Shown here: in pieces, positions 43,441 to 52,900 of the stretch
Position numbering within the stretch: position 1 is the stretch's first letter
Layout of the letters: each line of letters begins with the position of its first letter
From: Streptomyces sp. B1I3
GTDB lineage: Bacteria > Actinomycetota > Actinomycetes > Streptomycetales > Streptomycetaceae
Direction of reading: 5' to 3'
NCBI RefSeq assembly: GCF_030816615.1
Contig: NZ_JAUSYD010000001.1
Coordinates: forward strand, 5,416,501 to 5,480,500
Length of the DNA stretch: 64,000 bases
Position numbers and translations under genes: made by a program
The notes under the pieces: model-generated
Databases searched by the model: none
The model's input: only the letters and a program-made list of their open reading frames with translations
Told to the model about the DNA's origin: nothing

Positions 43441-44183
43441 CGGCACCGGTCTTCGTCGTCGAACACATGCCCAGCGGACCGGAGTTCGCCCTGGAAGGGC
43501 CCGAGGGGCGGCACGCCGTCTCCGTGAAGCGGCTGAACCCGGGGGAGGACGTCGTCCTGACCGACGGACGGGGCCGCTGGGCCGAAGGGGTCGTACGAGC
43601 GGCGGAGGGCAAGGACCGTCTGCTCGTCACCGGTCTGGACCCGGTGCACGAGGAGCCGGCGCCCACGCCGTTCGTCACCGTCGTCCAGGCCCTGCCCAAG
43701 GGGGACCGCGGGGAACTCGCGGTCGAGACGATGACCGAGACGGGCGTCGACGCGATCGTCCCCTGGCAGGCGTCACGGTGCATCACGCAGTGGAAGGGCG
43801 ACCGGGGACTCAAGTCCCTGGCCAAGTGGCGCAGTACCGCCCGCGAGGCGGGGAAGCAGTCACGCCGGGTGAGGTTCCCCGAGGTCGCGGAGGTCATGTC
43901 GACCAAGCAGGTCGCCGCGCTGCTGGCCACCGCGGACTTCGCGGGCGTCCTGCACGAGGACCGGGAGACCGGCAGCGCGCCGCTCGCCACCGCGGCGCTC
44001 CCCGACCGGGGCTCCATCGTGCTGGTGGTGGGCCCGGAAGGCGGAGTCTCCCCCCAGGAGCTCGCCGCCTTCGCCGCCGCGGGAGCCCCGCCCTACCGGC
44101 TCGGTCCCAGTGTGCTGCGCACCTCGACGGCGGGGACGGCCGCCGCCGCGCTGCTGATGGGGCGCACCGGGCGCTGGGGCTGA
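43437..44183 (+). CDS. rsmE: 16S rRNA m3U1498 methyltransferase
   Basis: 248-residue SPOUT methyltransferase that modifies U1498 of 16S rRNA. N-terminal PUA-like domain (GPEGRHAVSVKRLNPGEDVV), then VVQALPKGDRGELAVETMTE and WQASRCITQWKGDRG, and the knotted SAM site LVVGPEGGVSPQELAAF with LRTSTAGTAAAALL. ATG 43437 overlaps the upstream stop by 4 bases and has GGGAGGGA upstream. It follows dnaJ in many bacteria, as here. Confidence 0.95.
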   Translation: MTAPVFVVEHMPSGPEFALEGPEGRHAVSVKRLNPGEDVVLTDGRGRWAEGVVRAAEGKDRLLVTGLDPVHEEPAPTPFVTVVQALPKGDRGELAVETMTETGVDAIVPWQASRCITQWKGDRGLKSLAKWRSTAREAGKQSRRVRFPEVAEVMSTKQVAALLATADFAGVLHEDRETGSAPLATAALPDRGSIVLVVGPEGGVSPQELAAFAAAGAPPYRLGPSVLRTSTAGTAAAALLMGRTGRWG

Positions 44184-44370
44184 GAGCACGGTCCGGGCCG
44201 TCGCCGAGCCGTACCGGCGCGCCCGGTGGCCGGGGACGCCGGGCGTGCGCGGCCCGATAGCATGCCGGTGTACTGATCAGACCCCGCGCACCGAGCAGGA
44301 CCGCCGGCTCCGATCGGTACGACCGGCACGGAGCACGATCACCGAAAGAGACGACCGAGGAGGCCCGGCC

Positions 44371-44730
44371 ATGGCGGGAGAGCCGCAGACCGACTGCCTG
44401 TTCTGCAGGATCGTTACGGGTGACATCCCGGCGACCATCGTCCGCGAGAGCGACACGACCGTCGCCTTTCGCGACATAAATCCCCAGGCCCCCACCCACG
44501 TCCTGGTCATCCCCAAGGCGCACCACCCGGACGCTGCCGCACTCGCCGCGGCCGAGCCCCAGATCGCCGCCGACGTGCTGCGTGAGGCCGGTCTCGTCGC
44601 CGCGGACGAGGGAATCGCCGGGACGGGCTACCGCATCGTCCTCAACACCGGCTCGGGTGCCGGACAGACCGTGTTCCACGCGCACGCCCACGTCCTGGGT
44701 GGCCGCGGGATGCAGTGGCCCCCCGGCTAG
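44371..44730 (+). CDS. HIT family nucleotide hydrolase
   Basis: 119-residue histidine-triad protein (HINT-like), which cleaves nucleoside phosphoramidates. N-terminal DCLFCRIVTGDIPATIV, THVLVIPKAHHPD and the catalytic triad motif QTVFHAHAHVLGGRGM. A CxxC and additional His residues suggest zinc in the N-terminal part, as in HINT proteins. ATG 44371 has GAGGAGG about 8 bases upstream. rnz begins 15 bases after the stop. Confidence 0.94.
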   Translation: MAGEPQTDCLFCRIVTGDIPATIVRESDTTVAFRDINPQAPTHVLVIPKAHHPDAAALAAAEPQIAADVLREAGLVAADEGIAGTGYRIVLNTGSGAGQTVFHAHAHVLGGRGMQWPPG

Positions 44731-44745
44731 GACGGTCCGCACACC

Positions 44746-45654
44746 GTGTCCGTACGAGAACTCGTGGTCCTCGGCACCGCCAGCCAGGTGCCGACACGCC
44801 ACCGCAACCACAACGGCTACCTGCTGCGCTGGGACGGCGAAGGCATTCTCTTCGACCCGGGCGAGGGGACCCAGCGCCAGATGCTGAGGGCGGGCGTCGC
44901 CGCGCACGACATCAACCGGATCTGCGTCACGCACTTCCACGGCGACCACTCGCTCGGCCTGGCCGGGGTGATCCAGCGGATAAACCTCGACCAGGTCCCG
45001 CACCCCGTCACCGCGCATTTCCCGGCCGGTGGACAGCAGTTCTTCGACCGGCTGCGGTACGCGACGGCCTACCGCCAGTCCGTCGAGCTGGCCGAGGCAC
45101 CCGTCGCCGCGGACGGCATCCTGGCCACCACGGACGCGTACACCCTGGACAGCCACCGGCTCTCGCACCCGGTCGAGTCCTACGGCTACCGCCTCACCGA
45201 ACCCGACCGGCGGCGCATGCTGCCCGCGAAGCTCGCCGAGCACGGAATCGGCGGCCCGGACGTCGGACGGCTCCAGCGCGAGGGCGCCCTGCGTGGCGTC
45301 ACTCTCGAGGAGGTGTCCGAACACCGTCGCGGACAGCGGTTCGCCTTCGTCATGGACACCCGGCTCTGCGACGGCGCGTTCGCGCTCGCCGACGGGTGCG
45401 ACATGCTGGTCATCGAGTCGACCTTCCTCGACGAGGACAGCCGCCTCGCCGCCGACCACGGTCACCTCACCGCCGGACAGGCGGCACGGGTGGCGAAGGA
45501 GGCGGGCGTGCGGCACCTGGTGCTGACGCACTTCTCGCAGCGCTACACCGACCCCGGCGCCTTCGAGCGCCAGGCCAGGGCAGCCGGCTTCGATGGCGAA
45601 CTGACCATCGCGCAGGACCTGATCACGATCCCCGTACCGACCCGACACCAGTGA
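44746..45654 (+). CDS. rnz: Ribonuclease Z-like MBL-fold nuclease
   Basis: 302-residue tRNase Z-family protein, which trims tRNA 3' trailers. Seen: VVLGTASQVPTRHRNHNGYL, FDPGEGTQRQML, the zinc motif CVTHFHGDHSLGLAG, ALADGCDMLVIESTFLDED, DHGHLTAGQAARVAKEAG and LTHFSQRY, in family order. Both tRNA-Ala genes in this window lack encoded CCA, so they need such trimming. GTG 44746 follows the HIT gene closely. Confidence 0.9.
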   Translation: MSVRELVVLGTASQVPTRHRNHNGYLLRWDGEGILFDPGEGTQRQMLRAGVAAHDINRICVTHFHGDHSLGLAGVIQRINLDQVPHPVTAHFPAGGQQFFDRLRYATAYRQSVELAEAPVAADGILATTDAYTLDSHRLSHPVESYGYRLTEPDRRRMLPAKLAEHGIGGPDVGRLQREGALRGVTLEEVSEHRRGQRFAFVMDTRLCDGAFALADGCDMLVIESTFLDEDSRLAADHGHLTAGQAARVAKEAGVRHLVLTHFSQRYTDPGAFERQARAAGFDGELTIAQDLITIPVPTRHQ

Positions 45655-45664
45655 CGAGAACACC

Positions 45665-46657
45665 GTGCACCTCCCCAAAGCAGAGCTCCACCTCCACATC
45701 GAAGGGACCCTCGAACCCGAGCTGGCCTTCGCCCTCGCCGCACGCAACGGCGTGGACCTGCCCTACGCGGACACCGAAGAGCTGCGCACCGCCTACCTCT
45801 TCGAGGACCTGCAGAGCTTCCTCGACCTCTACTACGCCCTCATGGCCGTGCTGCGCACCGAGGACGACTTCGCCGAACTGGCCGACGCCTACCTCGCCCG
45901 CGCGGCCGCCCAGGGCGTCCGGCACGCGGAGATCTTCTTCGACCCGCAGGCCCACACCGACCGAGGCGTCCCGATCGGCACCGTGATCGAGGGACTCGGC
46001 AGGGCACTGGAGCGCAGCGAGGAGACGCACGGCGTCTCGACCCAGCTCATCATGTGCTTCCTGCGCGACAAGTCCGCGGAGTCGGCGATGGAGACGCTGG
46101 AGGCCGCCGGGCCGTACCTGCACCGGATCAGCGGCGTCGGCCTCGACTCCGCGGAGGTCGGCCACCCGCCCGCCAAGTTCCGTGAGGTGTACGAGGCGGC
46201 CGGCGCGCTCGGCCTGCGCAAGGTGGCCCACGCCGGCGAGGAGGGGCCGCCCGCCTACATCACCGAGGCCCTGGACGTCCTGGGCGTCGAACGCGTCGAC
46301 CACGGGCTGCGCTGCATGGAGGACCCGGAGCTGGTGAAGCGGCTGGTCGCCGAGCGGGTACCGCTCACGCTCTGCCCGCTGTCCAACGTACGGCTGCGCG
46401 CGGTCGACGTGTTGGAGGAGCACCCGTTGCCGGCCATGATGGCCGCCGGACTGCTCTGCACGGTGAACTCCGACGACCCCGCCTACTTCGGCGGTTACGC
46501 CGGGGACACCTTCCACGCCGTCCACGAGGCCCTCGGCCTGGACCGCGAGCAGCTGCGCACCCTGGCGCGCAACTCCTTCGAGGCGGCTTTCCTCGACCAC
46601 GACGAGGAGCGCAGGGCGCGTTACCTCTCCGAGGTCGAGGCGTACGCGTTCGACTGA
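45665..46657 (+). CDS. Adenine deaminase-type (Aah1-like) purine deaminase
   Basis: 330-residue metal-dependent deaminase of the adenosine/AMP deaminase superfamily. Zinc and catalytic residues: ELHLHIEGTLEPEL, HAGEEGPPAYITEAL, DHGLRCM, LCPLSNVRLRAV and CTVNSDDPAYFGGYAGD. The EGTLEP, FFDPQAHTDRG, LIMCFLRD, HAGEEGP and SDDPAYFGGY words match fungal Aah1-type adenine deaminase rather than classic adenosine deaminase, where the last reads TDDP-x-x-F. So the product probably converts adenine to hypoxanthine. GTG 45665 lies 10 bases after rnz. Its last 37 bases overlap the convergent MFS gene. Confidence 0.87.
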   Translation: MHLPKAELHLHIEGTLEPELAFALAARNGVDLPYADTEELRTAYLFEDLQSFLDLYYALMAVLRTEDDFAELADAYLARAAAQGVRHAEIFFDPQAHTDRGVPIGTVIEGLGRALERSEETHGVSTQLIMCFLRDKSAESAMETLEAAGPYLHRISGVGLDSAEVGHPPAKFREVYEAAGALGLRKVAHAGEEGPPAYITEALDVLGVERVDHGLRCMEDPELVKRLVAERVPLTLCPLSNVRLRAVDVLEEHPLPAMMAAGLLCTVNSDDPAYFGGYAGDTFHAVHEALGLDREQLRTLARNSFEAAFLDHDEERRARYLSEVEAYAFD

Positions 46658-47979
46658 CCGGCTCCACCCGCGGGACCGGCCGCACGGAACGCGCTCCTGA
46701 CCGGCCGCCGGCGGCGCAGCCCGGGCACGCTGATCTCCGTGACCGCCTGCTCCGGCGCACCCAGCTTGGGAACCGCGCCGGGCAGGCTGCCGGTCGTGGC
46801 CGCGAGCAGCGCGGCGGGGGCGCCGCCACGGCGGCGTACCGAGCCGGGCACCAGCGGGCGGCCACCGGTGTGCAGCGCGACGGCGGTGACCGGGGCGGCG
46901 ACCAGGAGCGTGGCCGCCCCCAGGATCAGGCCCATCACCGCGTAGCCCGCCTGCTCCGAGAGCACACTGCCGAGGACGGGGCCGCACGCCGTACCGACGG
47001 ACGCCGCCGAGCCCGCGAGGACCGCCCAGCGGCCACGCACGTCCAGCGAGGCGGCCAGGCCGATCAGGTAGGACAGGACCACCGGGTAGAAGGTGTTCCA
47101 CACGATCTCGCCGGTCGCGAACGAGTCGATGTCCTGGGCCGACGAGCTGAGCACGATGCTCGCCGCGATGATCATCGTCCCGACGCCGATCGGCACCGCC
47201 CGTCCGAGCCGCGCACCCAGCATGCCGGCGCCCATGACACCGAGCAGGCCGGCCCCGAGCGCCGCGGCGAACACCGCGCCGACCGTCACCTCGGAGAGCC
47301 CCACCTGCGCGACACCGATGCGGCTGCTCACCCCCCACAGGGCGTTCTGTGCCATGGACCAGACGAGCATCCCGCCCGCGAGCACCAGTCCCGAGCGCCG
47401 GTGCGGCAGCCGTCCCCCGCCGGACGTGGCCGCGCCCGCGGGCAGGGAGCCGCCCAGCCGTGAGGTGGCCGGCCAGACGAGGAGGGCGACCAGGGCGATC
47501 GAGGCGAAGGGCAGCCGGTGGCCGCCGCCCAGGTGAGGGACCGTCAGGTAGAGGGCGCCCGCCGTCGCCGAGACGCTCAGCAGCCCCAGCGACGAGGTCC
47601 GGTGCGGATCGCGCTGCGTGGCGATGCCGGCCGCCGCGACCGCGGTCGCCGTACCCGAGCCGAGCCCGCCGATCACCACGCCGGCGACCACCAGCGGCAC
47701 CGAGCCGGTCAGCGCCGCACAGCCGTATCCCAGCACCGCCAGCACCAGCCCGGCGCGCGCGAGTCTGCGCGAGCCGTACCGCTCGACGCGTCCCGCCAGG
47801 GCGAAACCGGCCGATGCGGAACTCAGCAGGAGGGCACTGCCGACCAGGCCGGCCTGGGCGGAACTCAGCCCCAGGTGGACGCCGAGACGGCCGACGATGG
47901 TGGGGAGCAGATAGGCGGCGAGGTAACCGGCGGTGAACACGGCGACCAGGGGCCACGCGGCGCGCGGGCGCGAGGACAT
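46621..47979 (-). CDS. MFS transporter
   Basis: 452-residue major-facilitator permease with about twelve hydrophobic segments. VFTAGYLAAYLLPTIVGRL starts TM1, RVERYGSRRLARAGLV is the loop 2-3 motif, and there is a central hydrophilic loop (LPAGAATSGGGRLPHRRSG) and a basic cytosolic tail of about 60 residues. Substrate unknown; YajR/CynX-like or sugar/drug efflux cannot be separated by eye. ATG 47979 has AGGA 7 bases upstream; an upstream extension reads as a polypyrimidine-derived Pro/Ser stretch and is unlikely. Divergent from a PfkB kinase with a Crp-like site between; convergent with the adenine deaminase gene. Confidence 0.86.
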   Translation of the reverse strand: MSSRPRAAWPLVAVFTAGYLAAYLLPTIVGRLGVHLGLSSAQAGLVGSALLLSSASAGFALAGRVERYGSRRLARAGLVLAVLGYGCAALTGSVPLVVAGVVIGGLGSGTATAVAAAGIATQRDPHRTSSLGLLSVSATAGALYLTVPHLGGGHRLPFASIALVALLVWPATSRLGGSLPAGAATSGGGRLPHRRSGLVLAGGMLVWSMAQNALWGVSSRIGVAQVGLSEVTVGAVFAAALGAGLLGVMGAGMLGARLGRAVPIGVGTMIIAASIVLSSSAQDIDSFATGEIVWNTFYPVVLSYLIGLAASLDVRGRWAVLAGSAASVGTACGPVLGSVLSEQAGYAVMGLILGAATLLVAAPVTAVALHTGGRPLVPGSVRRRGGAPAALLAATTGSLPGAVPKLGAPEQAVTEISVPGLRRRRPVRSAFRAAGPAGGAGQSNAYASTSER

Positions 47980-47984
47980 TGGGC

Positions 47985-48113
47985 GTTCCTGAGGACATGC
48001 CAGAAGAGGCGGAAGAAGGCAGGGGGGAGTGGAGCGAAAAGAAATGAGGCAGGGGAGGGTGAAGCGGGGGGAAAACGAGGCAGGGGAGGGTGAAGCGAGG
48101 AAAAGCGGGAGAC
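47985..48113. repeat. Purine-rich tract with a 21-bp direct repeat
   Basis: About 130 bases in which the plus strand is mostly A and G. GAGGCAGGGGAGGGTGAAGCG occurs at 48046-48066 and again at 48077-48097. In the MFS mRNA it would be an uninterrupted polypyrimidine leader. Base composition is unlike the flanks. Confidence 0.85.
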
Positions 48114-48196
48114 GCGGCACTTGTCGTCACTGTCCCGAACGGTGCTCGCGGGCCAATTTGTATCAAGCGCGCACAGCGGACGGAAAGCTGCCCTGA

Positions 48197-48212
48197 TGTG
48201 ATCTGGGTCACT
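48197..48212. promoter_or_regulatory. Candidate Crp operator
   Basis: TGTGATCTGGGTCACT matches TGTGA-N6-TCACA at nine of ten defined positions. It sits between the divergent MFS and PfkB genes, 158 bases before the PfkB start and 218 before the MFS start. Crp is a known global regulator in Streptomyces. Confidence 0.55.
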
Positions 48213-48369
48213 TCCGGGTTTACGCACTTTGCGTCCGGGTAACAGCGGATGTTTACGCAGGTCGGAGCGAGAATGCCCGAGGCGGTGCGGACCCGCCGAA
48301 CACCCCCGGTCTTCCGGCACACTGGCCGGGTCTCGCACTGTCCAGATCGACCACGGCCGGGAGCGCACG

Positions 48370-49485
48370 GTGAGCACAGACGACGCACGCATCGACCAGC
48401 TGCTCGACCCCCTGCTCGGGCTGCGGGCTCCGCAGGACCCCGCCTGCGACGTCTTCCTGACGGGCACGGTCTTCCTGGACATCATCTTCACCGGTCTGGA
48501 CAGCGCACCAGTCCGCGGCACCGAGTCGTGGGCCCGGGGCATGGGCTCCAGCCCCGGAGGCGTCGCCAACATGGCCACCGCGCTCGCCCGGCTCGGACTC
48601 CACACGTCGCTGGCCGCGGCGTTCGGCGAGGACCACTACGGGGAGTACTGCTGGGACGCCCTCGAACAGGGCGAGGGCATCGACCTCTCGATGTCGCGCA
48701 CGGTTCCCGGATGGCACTCGCCGGTCACCGTCTCCATGGCGTACGAGGGCGAGCGCACCATGGTCTCGCACGGCCACGAGGCGCCCGCCCCCGCCGGCTC
48801 CGCCGTGCCCGGCCGGAGCTTCCCGCACTGCCCGCCGCGTGCCCGTGCCGCCATCGCCTCGCTGACCCCCGGCCGCAGGGAGCCGTGGGTGGCCGGCGCG
48901 GCCCGCAACGGCGCTCTCGTCTTCGCCGACGTCGGCTGGGACGAGACCGGCCGCTGGGACCTGGACGCGCTGCCCGACCTCGAACACTGCCAGGCCTTCC
49001 TCCCCAACGCCGAGGAGGCGATGCGTTACACCCGCACCGACTGCCCCCGCGCGGCGGCCCACGCCCTGGCCGAGCGGGTGCCGCTCGCCGTCGTCACCCT
49101 GGGTGCGCAGGGCGCGTACGCGGTGGACCGGGAGGCCGGGACCGCCGCCGAGGTGCCCGCCATCGAGGTGGAGGCCCTGGACCCCACCGGAGCGGGCGAC
49201 GTCTTCGTCGCCGGGTTCGTCACCGGCACCCTGGCCGGCTGGCCGCTCGCCGACCGCCTCGCCTTCGCCGGACTCACCGCGGCCCTCTCGGTGCAGGAAT
49301 TCGGCGGATCGCTGTCCGCCCCCGGCTGGGCGGAGGTCGCCGCCTGGTGGCAGCGCGTGCGCACCTGCGCCGGCCAGGACCCGGCGGCACTGGAGCGGTA
49401 CGCGTTCCTCGACGAACTGCTGCCGGCCGCGAGCCGGGGGTGGCCGCTGCGCCGGGCCGTACCCACGATCGGCTTCCGGCAGTGA
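48370..49485 (+). CDS. PfkB family carbohydrate kinase
   Basis: 371-residue ribokinase-type sugar or nucleoside kinase. The N-terminal segment CDVFLTGTVFLDIIFTGLD and SSPGGVANMATALARLGLH form the first signature; ALDPTGAGDVFVAGFVTG near residue 275 carries the catalytic Asp and anion hole. Substrate unknown. GTG 48370 has GGGAG about 8 bases upstream. Divergent from an MFS transporter, suggesting a transport-and-phosphorylation pair, with a possible Crp site between. Confidence 0.9.
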   Translation: MSTDDARIDQLLDPLLGLRAPQDPACDVFLTGTVFLDIIFTGLDSAPVRGTESWARGMGSSPGGVANMATALARLGLHTSLAAAFGEDHYGEYCWDALEQGEGIDLSMSRTVPGWHSPVTVSMAYEGERTMVSHGHEAPAPAGSAVPGRSFPHCPPRARAAIASLTPGRREPWVAGAARNGALVFADVGWDETGRWDLDALPDLEHCQAFLPNAEEAMRYTRTDCPRAAAHALAERVPLAVVTLGAQGAYAVDREAGTAAEVPAIEVEALDPTGAGDVFVAGFVTGTLAGWPLADRLAFAGLTAALSVQEFGGSLSAPGWAEVAAWWQRVRTCAGQDPAALERYAFLDELLPAASRGWPLRRAVPTIGFRQ

Positions 49486-49623
49486 CGCGGGGACGACCGG
49501 CGGACGATCACTCGGTAAAACCCCTCGGTGTTGTCGGTGGGGAGTCGTACGCTTGTAGTCCAGAGGCCGTCGACCGGCGACTGCCCTGCATAGGGAGGTA
49601 TGCGCAGGCCTGAGGGCCGGCCC

Positions 49624-50646
<1,023 letters not shown>

Positions 50647-50658
50647 TCGCAGCGCACC

Positions 50659-51156
50659 ATGTCGATCGACGTCAACAACGAATCCGGGACCGAGGTCGAC
50701 GAGCAGGCGATCCTCGACATCGCCCGCTACGCCCTCGCCCGGATGCGGATCCACCCGCTGTCCGAACTCTCGGTGATCGTGGTGGACACCGCGGCCATGG
50801 AGCAGCTCCACATCCAGTGGATGGACCTCCCTGGCCCGACGGACGTCATGTCCTTCCCGATGGACGAGCTGCGCCCGCCGTCCAAGGACGACGAGGAGCC
50901 CCCGCAGGGGCTCCTCGGCGACATCGTGCTCTGCCCGGAGGTCGCGAAGAAGCAGGGCGAGGAGGCGGAGACCCGGCACTCGATGGACGAGGAGCTCCAG
51001 CTGCTCACCGTGCACGGTGTGCTGCACCTTCTCGGATACGACCACGAGGAGCCGGACGAGAAGGCCGAGATGTTCGGGCTCCAGGCGGCGATCGTCGACG
51101 GCTGGCGCGGTGAGCACGGGCTGACCGGGCCGTCCCCGGCCCCCACCGTCTCGTGA
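50659..51156 (+). CDS. ybeY: Endoribonuclease YbeY
   Basis: 165-residue metal-dependent RNase for 16S rRNA 3'-end maturation and ribosome quality control. Zinc site VHGVLHLLGYDHEEPDE (about residues 118-134) with the family's H-x3-H-x5-H spacing; PTDVMSFPMDE and LLGDIVLCPEVAKKQ precede it. Starts 12 bases after phoH and its stop overlaps the next start (GTGA). Confidence 0.95.
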   Translation: MSIDVNNESGTEVDEQAILDIARYALARMRIHPLSELSVIVVDTAAMEQLHIQWMDLPGPTDVMSFPMDELRPPSKDDEEPPQGLLGDIVLCPEVAKKQGEEAETRHSMDEELQLLTVHGVLHLLGYDHEEPDEKAEMFGLQAAIVDGWRGEHGLTGPSPAPTVS

Positions 51157-52436
51157 GCGTTCCCCTCGTCACGGGCGCCGTACTGCTGATCGTCGTCGGC
51201 TGGCTGGCGGCGTGCGCCGAGGCCGGTATCGCCCGCACGTCCAGTTTCCGGGCGGCGGAGGCGGTCCGCGTCGGGCGGCGGGGCAGCGCCAAGCTGGAGC
51301 AGGTGGCCGCCGACCCCACCCGCTACCTCAACGTGGCGCTGCTCGTCCGGGTCGCCTGCGAGATGTCGGCCGGAGTGCTCGTCGCCTACGCCTGCCTGCA
51401 GGAGTTCGCCCAGACGTGGGAGGCGCTGGCCGTCGCCATGGGAGTGATGGTCCTCGTCAGCTACGTCGCCATCGGGGTCTCGCCGCGCACCATCGGCCGT
51501 CAGCACCCGCTGAACACGGCGACGGCGGCGGCGTACGTCCTGCTGCCGCTGGCAAGGATCATGGGCCCCGTCCCGCAGCTCCTGATCCTCCTGGGCAACG
51601 CCCTGACCCCCGGCAAGGGCTTCCGCAAGGGCCCCTTCGCCAGTGAGGCCGAACTGCGGGCGATGGTCGACCTCGCGGAGCAGGAGTCGCTCATCGAGGA
51701 CGAGGAACGCCGCATGGTGCACTCCGTCTTCGAGCTGGGTGACACGCTCGTGCGCGAGGTGATGGTGCCCCGCACCGACCTGGTCGCCATCGAGCGCTAC
51801 AAGACGGTCCGCCAGGCGCTCACCCTCGCCCTGCGCTCCGGCTTCTCCCGGATCCCCGTCACCGGGGAGAACGAGGACGACATCGTCGGGATCGTGTACC
51901 TCAAGGACCTGGTCCGCAAGACGCACATCAACAGGGAGGCGGAGGCCGACCTGGTCTCCACGGCGATGCGCCCCGCGGCGTTCGTGCCCGACACGAAGAA
52001 CGCCGGTGACCTGCTGCGCGAGATGCAGCAGGAGCGCAGCCACGTCGCCGTCGTCATCGACGAGTACGGCGGCACCGCGGGAATCGTCACCATCGAGGAC
52101 ATCCTCGAGGAGATCGTCGGGGAGATCACCGACGAGTACGACCGTGAACTACCGCCGGTCCAGGAGCTGGAGAACGGCTGCTACCGAGTGACGGCGCGAC
52201 TCGACATCGGCGACCTCGGTGAGCTGTTCGGTCTCGACGAGTACGACGACGAGGACGTGGAGACGGTCGGCGGCCTGCTGGCCAAGGCGCTCGGGCGGGT
52301 CCCGATCGCCGGCGCCTCGTCGGTGGTCGACCTTCCCGACGGGCGGAAGATCCGCCTGACCGCCGAGTCCCCGGCCGGGCGCAGGAACAAGATCGTGACG
52401 GTGCTCGTGGAACCGGACGGGACGGAAGCGGAATGA
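51153..52436 (+). CDS. HlyC/CorC (CNNM-type) transporter family protein
   Basis: 427-residue membrane protein. The N-terminal DUF21/CNNM domain has about four hydrophobic segments (VPLVTGAVLLIVVGWLAAC, LAVAMGVMVLVSYVAIGVS, AAAYVLLPLARIMGPV). A CBS pair follows (about residues 195-320; REVMVPRTDLVAIERY, GIVTIEDILEEIVGEI), then a CorC_HlyC FAD-like domain to the end. Family members act in Mg/Co homeostasis; the old name hemolysin is not supported by function. Start and stop both overlap neighbours (GTGA, ATGA), so it is translationally coupled in the phoH-ybeY operon. Confidence 0.92.
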   Translation: MSVPLVTGAVLLIVVGWLAACAEAGIARTSSFRAAEAVRVGRRGSAKLEQVAADPTRYLNVALLVRVACEMSAGVLVAYACLQEFAQTWEALAVAMGVMVLVSYVAIGVSPRTIGRQHPLNTATAAAYVLLPLARIMGPVPQLLILLGNALTPGKGFRKGPFASEAELRAMVDLAEQESLIEDEERRMVHSVFELGDTLVREVMVPRTDLVAIERYKTVRQALTLALRSGFSRIPVTGENEDDIVGIVYLKDLVRKTHINREAEADLVSTAMRPAAFVPDTKNAGDLLREMQQERSHVAVVIDEYGGTAGIVTIEDILEEIVGEITDEYDRELPPVQELENGCYRVTARLDIGDLGELFGLDEYDDEDVETVGGLLAKALGRVPIAGASSVVDLPDGRKIRLTAESPAGRRNKIVTVLVEPDGTEAE

Positions 52437-52786
52437 CACCACAGGAACTGCGCGCGTTCTGCCTGGACTTCGACGCGGGTACGGAGGAGTTCCCGTTCGG
52501 GCCCGAGACCTCGGTGTTCAAGGTGCTCGGGAAGATGTTCGCCCTCAGTGCCCTGGACGCGAGACCGCTCACGGTCAACCTCAAGTGCGACCCGGACGAG
52601 GCGCTGCGACTCCGCGAGGAGCACGACGCGATCGTGCCCGGCTGGCACATGAACAAGCGGCACTGGAACACGGTGACGGTCTCCGGACTCCCGGACCGGA
52701 TGGTCCGGGAACTGGTGGAGGACAGCTACGACCTGGTGGTGGCCGGCCTTCCGAAAGCGGAACGGCTGCGCCTGGACCGGCCGTAG
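52433..52786 (+). CDS. MmcQ/YjbR family protein
   Basis: 117-residue protein with the small YjbR-type fold (CyaY-like alpha/beta). It begins MTPQELRAFCLDFDAGTEEF and continues FGPETSVFKVLGKMFALSAL, NLKCDPDEALRLREEHD and MNKRHWNTVTV, the typical family order. Probably nucleic-acid binding by analogy; function unproved. ATG 52433 overlaps the previous stop. Confidence 0.9.
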   Translation: MTPQELRAFCLDFDAGTEEFPFGPETSVFKVLGKMFALSALDARPLTVNLKCDPDEALRLREEHDAIVPGWHMNKRHWNTVTVSGLPDRMVRELVEDSYDLVVAGLPKAERLRLDRP

Positions 52787-52900
52787 GGCCTCCCGCCCGG
52801 ATCACGCCCCGGCGGAGCCCCGCGCGGAGCGAGGGACCCGGGCCCGGCATGGGCGACCCCGTTGCCGGGAGGGGGAGCGCCGCCTTCGTATGCTCAGCAC

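Noticed and set aside
40798..43446. Minus-strand open frame opposite dnaJ and the nitronate monooxygenase-like gene
   Set aside because: Shadow of well-supported genes on the plus strand; no domains.
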